Position numbers and translations under genes: made by a program. From Desulfobacterales bacterium (GTDB taxonomy: Bacteria; Desulfobacterota; Desulfobacteria; Desulfobacterales; Desulfosalsimonadaceae), in the NCBI GenBank assembly GCA_018224315.1, contig JAGTVF010000121.1, positions 1 to 17,852 of the forward strand: a stretch of DNA of 17,852 nucleotides, read 5' to 3'. Below the pieces are notes generated by a model. It was given only the letters and a program-made list of their open reading frames with translations, did not search any database and was not told the DNA's origin. Below are positions 8,293 to 14,428 of the stretch, piece by piece. Position 1 is the stretch's first letter. The number at the start of each line of letters is the position of its first letter.

Positions 8293-9012
8293 TCACACAA
8301 GACCTTTCAGATAGTTTTGCCGTTTTTCCTCCGGAAATTTTTCAATGGCATACCGCAGCATGGTACGGGGCATTTCCCGGTAATGGGATTTTAAAAACGT
8401 CTCTTCCACGGTCATGTCCCGCTTTCCGATTTCCCGCAGCATCCAGCCCACAGCCTTTTGAATCAGGTCCTCATTGTCGTTGACAAGAATTGCAGCGATG
8501 GCCAGGGCATCGGTGAAATCATTTTCCCGGATATAGGGCCAGGTGGCAATCATGGATATCCGCCGCTCCCACAGCAGATCCGAGGCGGCCAGTTCATAAA
8601 GGGGCCAGCGGCTGCGCTCCCGCAGATATGCCCCGGGTATCTGTCCGGCCGAAGCATCCACGAGGTCCCAGCTGTTGATGTGTTCCGTATGGGCCATGTA
8701 AAGATTGTAAATGGCCGTACGGTCCTCCTGGGAACCCTTGGCAAACTGCCGGATCAAAATCAACAGCGCCAGCATCCGGGCCTCATGATACGGAGTGCGC
8801 AGCAGACGGCCCGCATCGTGGATATGAATCGTGCGATGTTTTCCGGCAATTTTACGCAGTTCAGGCACCCGGATTCCCAGAAACCGGTCCTGCTCACCGT
8901 ATTGCCCCCTTGCCGTCTTGAAAAACCGCTGAAGCCCTGCAGCGGATTGCGGATCTGCAAGGGCGTGCAACTCAGCCATCAAAGCAGACGCATCTGCGGG
9001 TTGGTCGCTCAT
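8293..9012 (-). CDS. AlkD-like DNA alkylation repair glycosylase
   Basis: The 239-residue all-helical HEAT-repeat protein belongs to the DNA alkylation repair family, which removes cationic alkylated purines from DNA. Residues known to be important in Bacillus AlkD (Trp109, Asp113, Arg148, Trp187, from memory) have counterparts at matching spacing: W115 and D119 in NSWDLVDAS, R151 in ERRISMIA, and W190 in VGWMLREIGK. The length is normal for the family. The start ATG 9012 gives MSDQPADAS; TTG 9018 is an alternative because GAAAG lies just before it. The gene is first in the minus-strand cluster, with a 65-base gap to the diguanylate cyclase, and is transcribed away from the selenoprotein gene. 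Confidence 0.88.
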   Translation of the reverse strand: MSDQPADASALMAELHALADPQSAAGLQRFFKTARGQYGEQDRFLGIRVPELRKIAGKHRTIHIHDAGRLLRTPYHEARMLALLILIRQFAKGSQEDRTAIYNLYMAHTEHINSWDLVDASAGQIPGAYLRERSRWPLYELAASDLLWERRISMIATWPYIRENDFTDALAIAAILVNDNEDLIQKAVGWMLREIGKRDMTVEETFLKSHYREMPRTMLRYAIEKFPEEKRQNYLKGLV

Positions 9013-9050
9013 GATCAAACACTTTCGGCTACAGTTTGTTTCAATTTTTC

Positions 9051-9079
9051 TGCATACCTTTTTCCGCCCAAAAAATCAA
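9051..9079 (-). promoter_or_regulatory. Possible promoter for the alkD-like cluster
   Basis: On the minus strand TTGATT (9079-9074) and TATGCA (9056-9051) are 17 bases apart and sit about 40 bases before the ATG. Agreement with consensus is moderate. The perfect palindrome CAACCGGTTG (9077-9086) overlaps the upstream edge and could be an operator. Confidence 0.3.
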
Positions 9080-9127
9080 CCGGTTGTTGCCTACCCCGGC
9101 AAAATTACTGACTTTTGGTAAAAATAC

Positions 9128-9157
9128 TTGACATCCGAAACCAGGGTCCCTTATTTT
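9128..9157 (+). promoter_or_regulatory. Sigma70-like promoter of the selenoprotein operon
   Basis: A perfect TTGACA (9128-9133) is followed after 18 bases by TATTTT (9152-9157), a four-of-six match to the -10 consensus. The predicted leader is about 80 bases. It lies in the divergent intergenic region 9013-9243. Confidence 0.5.
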
Positions 9158-9243
9158 GAGCATAGGCCCAGTTACAAAAAACTTTTTCAGCAACCATTTT
9201 ATGTGGCCCTGGCAACAAGGACCAAAAAGGAGGCTTTGCAGAT

Positions 9244-10566
9244 ATGGCAGACGAACCCATCAAACTTGGCGGCGCCAAGAAAAGCATCTTCATGGACAAG
9301 GTCAAGCAGATTCTGCCCGAGGAGGGCAACCTGGATCTGTGCCTGACCTGCGGTGCATGCGCTTCAGGCTGCCCGGCCACCGGTCTGGAAGGACTTGATC
9401 CCAGAAAGTTTCTCCGCATGGCGGCACTGGGCATGGACGAGGAGATCAAAAGCACACCGTGGGTATGGATGTGCACCATGTGCCAGCGGTGCATCTACGT
9501 ATGCCCCATGAAAATCAACATCCCCCAGCTCGTTTTTTATGCACGGGCAAGCTGGCCAAGGGATCAGCGGCCCAAGGGAATCCTGGGATCCTGCGATATA
9601 GCCCTGAAGGTGGATACCTGCAGTGCCATGGGCGCATCAGCAGAGGATTTCGAATTTGTGGTCGAGGACGTGCTTGAGGAGTACAAGGAAGCCCAGCCGG
9701 AATTTGCCGACATGGAAGCGCCCATAGACAAGCAGGGCGCGGAATTCTTCTTAAACCAGAACTCCCGGGAGCCGGTCACTGAACCCGACGAGATGGTCCC
9801 CCTCTGGAAGATCCTCCACCTTGCCGGCGTGAGCTGGACTTACGGGTCCAAGGGCTGGGGCGGGGAAAACTACTGCATGTTTCTCGCCGATGATGACGCC
9901 TGGAAGCACATCATCCAGACATCCACGGACAAGGCCCATGAACTGGGGTGCAAGACGTTTCTCAATACCGAATGAGGGCACGTCACATTCGCAGTCCGGG
10001 CCGGACTGCAAAAGTTTAACATCGAGCACCGTTTTGAAGTCAAAAACATCTACGAATACTATGCCAAATGGATTCGCGAGGGCAAGCTCAAGGTCAATTC
10101 CGACTGGAACAAGGACCTGAAGGTCAAATTCACCGTCCAGGATCCGTGCCAGATCGTTCGCAAAAGCTACGGCGATGCCATTGCCGATGATCTGCGCTAT
10201 GTTGTCAAATCCTGCGTTGGAGAGGAAAACGTCATTGACATGACCCCCAACCACTCCAACAATTTCTGCTGCGGGGGCGGGGGCGGCTTTCTCCAGTCGG
10301 GATACAAGGACGAACGCCTGGAATTTGGCAAAATCAAGGACGACCAGATTCAGGCCACCAAGGCCGGCTACTGCATTGCCGGCTGCCATAACTGCCATGC
10401 CCAGATCCATGAGCTGAGCGAACATTACGGCGGCCATTACGGGGTGGTCCACCTGTGGACCATCATCTGCCTGTCGCTGGGGATTCTCGGACCCAATGAA
10501 AGAACCTATCTCAACGACGACTTAAAAGAGGTCAACGTGTTTCACCCGGAGACAGCCATGATGTAG
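9244..10566 (+). CDS. Selenocysteine-containing HdrD/DsrK-like Fe-S oxidoreductase
   Basis: The full-length product has 440 residues if TGA 9973-9975 is read as selenocysteine (Sec244). The N-terminal part holds two [4Fe-4S] sites, CLTCGACASGCP (C33, C36, C39, C43) and CTMCQRCIYVCP (C77, C80, C83, C87). The C-terminal half holds a complete CCG module: C302 in DPCQ, CCG at 342-344 and CHNC at 381-384. A preceding module-like region has C211, C236 and TE-Sec-GH where relatives have E/D-C-G-H. CCG modules in heterodisulfide reductase and DsrK bind catalytic non-cubane clusters, so electron transfer to a disulfide or similar acceptor is likely; the substrate is unknown. No clear membrane helix is seen, so it is probably cytoplasmic. 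The start has AAGGAGG 10 bases upstream. The frame downstream of the TGA is unbroken and encodes the diagnostic CCG module. A conventional call would give two broken genes, 9244-9975 and 10240-10566. Confidence 0.85.
9973..9975 (+). other. In-frame TGA, predicted selenocysteine codon
   Basis: The TGA interrupts the oxidoreductase frame between NTE and GHVTFAVRAG. It occupies the cysteine of a conserved E/D-C-G-H motif in CCG-type proteins. The frame is the same before and after, with no shift and no other stop until 10564-10566. Confidence 0.82.
9991..10009 (+). promoter_or_regulatory. Predicted bacterial SECIS hairpin
   Basis: GCAGTCCG (9991-9998) pairs perfectly with CGGACTGC (10002-10009) around the loop GGC. 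The loop begins 23 bases after the TGA and starts with G. As I recall, bacterial SECIS elements have a loop roughly 16-37 bases after the UGA, a short stem, and a G in the first two loop positions; this hairpin meets those rules. It lies within coding sequence, as expected for SelB-dependent recoding. Confidence 0.72.
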
Positions 10567-10599
10567 GGGCCCGCGCATTGAACAAAAAGGGGCAATGAA

Positions 10600-10971
10600 A
10601 TGAACGACAAAACACTGCCCGGCATAGAGGAACTGCGGCGGCGGCGGAAACAGTCGCTGGAAAAAACAGACAAAGCCGTATCCGCCCGCCCCGAGCAGTA
10701 CCGGCAGATCAAGCGTCTGGTCGAGGATGTCCTGGCCCGGCCGGTGGAAATTTCCGAATACTACCGGATTGCCAAAGATCTGAGCCGGTTGCTGGAGCAG
10801 TTAAACGCCTCGTCCCCCGGGTCCTTGTTTGCCTATTACCATGAAAACATTGCCCCGGAACGCAAAGGCGATGTCCGTTATTTCAAAATGATGTGCACGG
10901 ACCTGAGAAACCAGATTCATCATCTGGATCAGTTCCGCCGCAGCCGGCACAATCTCAGGATCGTGCAGTAA
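10600..10971 (+). CDS. Hypothetical protein, 123 residues, partner gene of the selenoprotein
   Basis: I do not recognise this protein. It is soluble, charged and mostly helical by composition, with no signal peptide and no membrane segment. It is arginine-rich (ELRRRRKQ near the start, FRRSRHNLR near the end) and has a single cysteine in MMCTDLRNQIHHLDQ. The start ATG 10600 has AAAGGGG 7 bases upstream. It lies 33 bases after the selenoprotein stop with no terminator between, and a strong terminator follows it, so the two genes probably form one transcript. A role as accessory or regulatory partner is only inferred from position. Confidence 0.72.
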   Translation: MNDKTLPGIEELRRRRKQSLEKTDKAVSARPEQYRQIKRLVEDVLARPVEISEYYRIAKDLSRLLEQLNASSPGSLFAYYHENIAPERKGDVRYFKMMCTDLRNQIHHLDQFRRSRHNLRIVQ

Positions 10972-10994
10972 AATTTCTTTGGTTGCAAAAAAAG

Positions 10995-11035
10995 CACCCG
11001 GGCAACAGGGCTTGCAAACCCTGCCCGGGTGTTTT
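10995..11035 (+). terminator. Rho-independent terminator ending the selenoprotein operon
   Basis: CACCCGGGC (10995-11003) pairs with GCCCGGGTG (11023-11031). Inside it a second 4-bp stem AGGG/CCCT encloses the loop CTTGCAAA, and TTTTA follows. A run of seven A residues precedes the stem, so it could also act on the opposite strand. It ends about 13 bases before the next start codon. Confidence 0.75.
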
Positions 11036-11047
11036 ATGCTTGGGGCC

Positions 11048-11389
11048 ATGAAAAAATCAAGAAAAAAGCCCAAGCACAAAAAGGAAAACGCCATTGGCCT
11101 GGCCTGGTACTCCCGGCAGCAGTGGGAGATCCTCAAGCAGGTGGCCGATGATGCCGAAAGTCTGGATCCGACATTTTCCCGGTGGGAAACCAATGCGGAA
11201 AATGCGGCCAGAATGCTGCGCCAGTCCGGATATGCGGTTGAAATCGTGGACGTGGATGTCACCGAGCTTCTCCAGTGGTGCAAAGCCAACAAGCGCCCTT
11301 TGGACGGAGAGGCCAGAAGCGACTTTGTGGAAGAAAAAATCCAGGACAGCCGCTTTGCCCGCAGGCTGAAAACCAAAGACCAAGCATAA
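11048..11389 (+). CDS. Conserved hypothetical protein, 113 residues
   Basis: The product is small and soluble, with a very basic N-terminus (MKKSRKKPKHKKE) and then a GLAWYSRQQWEILKQ segment, WETNAENAARMLRQSG, and VDVTELLQWCKANKRPLDGEARSDFV. I have seen similar uncharacterised proteobacterial proteins with the GLAWY...QW start but know no function. The start is uncertain: ATG 11048 and ATG 11036 are both in frame, but 11036 overlaps the end of the terminator stem region, so 11048 is preferred, with GGGG just upstream. The gene lies 25 bases before the mtnA-like gene and may head that transcript. Confidence 0.68.
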   Translation: MKKSRKKPKHKKENAIGLAWYSRQQWEILKQVADDAESLDPTFSRWETNAENAARMLRQSGYAVEIVDVDVTELLQWCKANKRPLDGEARSDFVEEKIQDSRFARRLKTKDQA

Positions 11390-11414
11390 CATAAAAAAAC
11401 TGAAGCCCAAATCC

Positions 11415-12506
11415 ATGAGCCATTTGCAAAAAAAACCGGTCCGTCCCATCTGGGAGGATCCGGATAGCGGAAAAATCTATATCATTGACCAGAGACAACT
11501 GCCGCAGCAGACGGTTGTATCCGAGCTGGCAAACGTGGAAGATGTGATTTTTGCCATCTGCGAAATGATGGTCCGGGGCGCGCCTTTAATCGGGGTCACA
11601 GGGGCCTATGGGGTTTACCTGGCCTTTGCGGCCAATCGGTCAGATTCGGATGAAGCCGCGCGGCAGGCCCGGCGCATCCGCGAGGCCCGGCCCACAGCCG
11701 TTAACCTGGCCTGGGCTGTGGATCAGACCCTTGAAAAAGCCCTGGCCGCAGGCAGGCACGACCGTGCAACAGCCGCCCGGCACCATGCTGCCGCCATTGC
11801 CGAGTTGGAGGCGGAAAACTCCAGGCGGATCGGCGAACACGGCCTGGCCCTGATTGCCCAAATCGCGGAGAAAAAGCCCGGACAGCCGGTCAATATCCTT
11901 ACCCACTGCAATGCCGGCTGGCTGGCCTGCATTGCCCACGGCACAGCCACAGCCCCGGTTTACGAAGCCCACCGGCAGGGCATCAACATACATGTTTGGG
12001 TGGATGAAACACGGCCCTTAAACCAGGGGGCCCGGCTCACGGCATGGGAACTGGGTGCCGCGGGTGTGCCCCACACGGTTATCACCGACAATGCCGGGGG
12101 ACACCTGATGCAAAAGGGGCTTGTGGATCTGGTGATTGTGGGCACGGACCGCACCACATACACCGGTGATGTGGCCAACAAGATCGGCACCTATTTAAAG
12201 GCCCTGGCCGCCCGGGACAACAATATCCCCTTTTACGTAGCCCTGCCTTCGTCGACATTTGACTGGCAGATCCGCGACGGGGTGGGCGATATTCCCATTG
12301 AACTGCGTGACCCAGACGAGGTGCGCTATATGCCCGGGGCGGAAAGAACCAAAAAGCACCTGCTGCTGCCCGAAGACAGCCAGGCGGCCAATTATGCTTT
12401 TGACGTGACCCCGGCGCGCCTGGTCACGGGTTTTATCACCGAAAAGGGGGTGTGCCCGGCCGAAGAAACCGCCATCAAGACCCTTTTTCAAAAACACAGC
12501 CCATAG
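11415..12506 (+). CDS. mtnA: MtnA-family S-methyl-5-thioribose-1-phosphate isomerase
   Basis: This 363-residue protein belongs to the MtnA/eIF2B-alpha-like family, which converts 5-methylthioribose-1-phosphate (or the related 5-deoxyribose-1-phosphate) to the ribulose isomer in salvage of S-adenosylmethionine by-products. Family motifs are present: RGAP (54-57), catalytic Cys165 in THCNAG, VWVDETRPLNQGARLTAWEL, catalytic Asp245 in GTDR, and GDVANKIGTY. The bacterial norm is GADR, and here it is GTDR. Other mtn genes are absent from the window, so the exact substrate is uncertain. The start ATG 11415 has only a weak purine tract (GAAG). It is followed after 55 bases by the AhbB-like gene. Confidence 0.87.
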   Translation: MSHLQKKPVRPIWEDPDSGKIYIIDQRQLPQQTVVSELANVEDVIFAICEMMVRGAPLIGVTGAYGVYLAFAANRSDSDEAARQARRIREARPTAVNLAWAVDQTLEKALAAGRHDRATAARHHAAAIAELEAENSRRIGEHGLALIAQIAEKKPGQPVNILTHCNAGWLACIAHGTATAPVYEAHRQGINIHVWVDETRPLNQGARLTAWELGAAGVPHTVITDNAGGHLMQKGLVDLVIVGTDRTTYTGDVANKIGTYLKALAARDNNIPFYVALPSSTFDWQIRDGVGDIPIELRDPDEVRYMPGAERTKKHLLLPEDSQAANYAFDVTPARLVTGFITEKGVCPAEETAIKTLFQKHSP

Positions 12507-12561
12507 CCGAAAATCATAAAACCCTTGACTTGCCAGGCTCCAGCCGGTTAGGTAAAAACCC

Positions 12562-13050
12562 ATGCTAAACGATCTGGAAAAAAAAGTGGTGGCCGCAATA
12601 CAAGGCGACATCCCGGTATCGGCCCGGCCGTACCGGGATATTGCCGAGCGCATTGGCTCAGACGAAGACACCGTTCTCTCTGTATTGAACAATCTGCACC
12701 AGCGGGGGCTTATCCGGCGGTTCGGCGCCACCCTGCGCCACCAGAAATCCGGCTTCACAGCCAATGCCATGGTGGCCTGGTGCGTAGAGGAAAGCCGGGT
12801 GGATGCGGTGGGCGAGAAAATGGCCCAAAACCCGGCCGTTTCCCACTGCTACCGGCGCAATGCCCATGAAAAATGGCCATACAACCTCTACACCATGATC
12901 CATGCCAATGACCGCAAAACCTGCTATGACCTGGCCCGGCAGCTTTCCGAAAAAACCGGAGTCACCGACTACACCCTTTTGTTTTCCGACCGGGAGCTCA
13001 AAAAAACCTCCATGGTTTATTTTGAAGATGAACTGGACACGGAAGAATAA
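12562..13050 (+). CDS. ahbB: AhbB-like siroheme decarboxylase subunit (Lrp/AsnC-like fold)
   Basis: This 162-residue protein has an N-terminal helix-turn-helix like Lrp/AsnC regulators (about residues 20-55) followed by RRFGATLRHQKSGFTANAM and SHCYRRNAHEKWPYNLYTM. These blocks are characteristic of the NirL/AhbB branch of the siroheme decarboxylase family, which removes acetate side chains of siroheme to give didecarboxysiroheme for haem d1 or for the alternative haem pathway of sulfate reducers. In characterised systems AhbA and AhbB form a heterodimer; no AhbA, AhbC or AhbD is in this window. A bound regulator role is a less likely alternative. The gene precedes a radical SAM gene by 24 bases. 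Confidence 0.82.
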   Translation: MLNDLEKKVVAAIQGDIPVSARPYRDIAERIGSDEDTVLSVLNNLHQRGLIRRFGATLRHQKSGFTANAMVAWCVEESRVDAVGEKMAQNPAVSHCYRRNAHEKWPYNLYTMIHANDRKTCYDLARQLSEKTGVTDYTLLFSDRELKKTSMVYFEDELDTEE

Positions 13051-13074
13051 TTTGTCCCAAACCCCCTGGCTTCC

Positions 13075-14406
13075 ATGACCACCGCTGCCCACATCCTCTG
13101 CATCAATCCCTGGATTCATGATTTTGCGGCCTATGATTTCTGGGCCCGGCCCCTGGGTCTGCTTTACCTGACCGGCCTGCTGCGGGATCACGGATGCCGG
13201 GTCACCTTTATCGACTGCCTTGACCGGTTCCATCCCCGGCACCCCCAAACTGATTCGGCAGCCAGATGCGGCCGGGGTCCTTACCGCAAAACCCCTATTG
13301 CCAAACCTGAATGCCTGGCTGACGTGCCCCGGCGCTATTGCCGCTACGGCGCTGATCCCGAATGGATCCGTGCCGATATCCGCGCTGCGGGACAGCCGGA
13401 CATGGTGCTGGTCACCTCCCTGATGGCTTACTGGTACCCGGGGGTGGCTGAAACCATTGCCGCAGTCAGATCGGTGTTCCCGCAGGTGCCCGTTTTGCTC
13501 GGCGGGGTGTATGCGACCCTGTACCCGGCACATGCAGCCCGGGCCACAGGGGCGGACAGGGTTATCGGCGGCCACGGGGAACAGGCGGTTTTTGACGCAC
13601 TGGAAGCTTACACCGGCCTGGGCATCCGGCCAAAGGCGAATCTTGAAGACATCAATGCCCTGCCACAGCCCGCCCTGGACCTGCAGCGCTGCCTGCCTTT
13701 TGTGCCGGTGCGCACATCCCGGGGATGTCCGTTTTCATGTGATTACTGTGCCAGCAGCCTGATTGAACCGCGCCTGGAAAAGCGCAATGCTAAAGAAGTG
13801 GTCGATGAAATCCAATCATGGCACAAGTGGTGCGGGGTCAAAGACGTGGTGTTCTATGATGACGCCCTGCTGGTCAATGCGGAAAAACATGCAGACATCA
13901 TTTTTGACAGGATTGCGGGCTCGGGCATGGACCTGCGCCTGCACACGCCCAATGCCCTGCATGTGCGAAACATCAGCGAAAAAACCGCAAAGCGCATGCA
14001 TGCCGCAGGAATGCAGACCCTGCGCCTGGGCGTGGAGACAACCGATTTTGACAAAAGGGGAATGGACCACAAGGTAGGGGCCGCAGAATTTTTCCAGGCT
14101 GCGGCATATCTTAAGGAAGCGGGTTTTTCGGAAAAACAGATGGGCGCCTACCTGCTGGCCGGCCTTCCCAACCAGGACCCAAAGGAGGTGGAAGCCTCCA
14201 TCGACGGGGTCAAGGCTGCGGGCATCACCCCGGTCATTGCCTGGTATTCCCCCATTTGGGGCACAAAAATGTGGGATGCGGCTTGCGCCGCATCCCGTTA
14301 TGATCTGGCCGCAGATCCGGTGCTGACCAACAATGCGGTCATGCCTTGTTTGCCGGCATTTTCATGGGATCTGGCCGCGCGGTTCAAGGACCGGATCCGG
14401 AAATAG
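13075..14406 (+). CDS. Radical SAM protein with N-terminal B12-binding-like domain
   Basis: The product has 443 residues. The N-terminal part (about 5-180) has the alpha/beta layout of cobalamin-binding domains of the radical SAM class: ILCINPW, GLLYLTGLLRDHGCRVTFIDCLD, then MVLVTSLMAYWYPGV and VPVLLGGVYATLYPAHA, and GGHGEQAVFDAL. The radical SAM core follows, with CPFSCDYC (C218, C222, C225; CX3CX2C) binding the catalytic cluster. A segment at 65-90 adds three cysteines (C65, C80, C89). The function is unknown; the layout differs from the haem-pathway enzymes AhbC and AhbD, which lack this N-terminal domain. It probably shares a transcript with ahbB. Its stop is 22 bases from the end of the convergent transketolase gene. 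Confidence 0.84.
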   Translation: MTTAAHILCINPWIHDFAAYDFWARPLGLLYLTGLLRDHGCRVTFIDCLDRFHPRHPQTDSAARCGRGPYRKTPIAKPECLADVPRRYCRYGADPEWIRADIRAAGQPDMVLVTSLMAYWYPGVAETIAAVRSVFPQVPVLLGGVYATLYPAHAARATGADRVIGGHGEQAVFDALEAYTGLGIRPKANLEDINALPQPALDLQRCLPFVPVRTSRGCPFSCDYCASSLIEPRLEKRNAKEVVDEIQSWHKWCGVKDVVFYDDALLVNAEKHADIIFDRIAGSGMDLRLHTPNALHVRNISEKTAKRMHAAGMQTLRLGVETTDFDKRGMDHKVGAAEFFQAAAYLKEAGFSEKQMGAYLLAGLPNQDPKEVEASIDGVKAAGITPVIAWYSPIWGTKMWDAACAASRYDLAADPVLTNNAVMPCLPAFSWDLAARFKDRIRK

Positions 14407-14428
14407 GCAAACATAATTCGGGCAGAAA

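Noticed and set aside
9973..9975. TGA as an ordinary stop or as a nonsense mutation making a pseudogene
   Set aside because: The same frame continues for 197 clean sense codons encoding a complete CCG module, the TGA falls at an expected cysteine, and a hairpin fits at SECIS distance. A decayed gene would usually show shifts or further stops.
12525..12553. TTGACT followed after 17 bases by TTAGGT ahead of the ahbB-like gene
   Set aside because: The -10 match is poor and would place the transcription start almost at the ATG; co-transcription with mtnA is simpler.
12658..13575. 305-codon minus-strand open frame spanning the ahbB-like gene and the following radical SAM gene
   Set aside because: It crosses two well-supported plus-strand genes and its translation is low-complexity Gly/His/Arg sequence.
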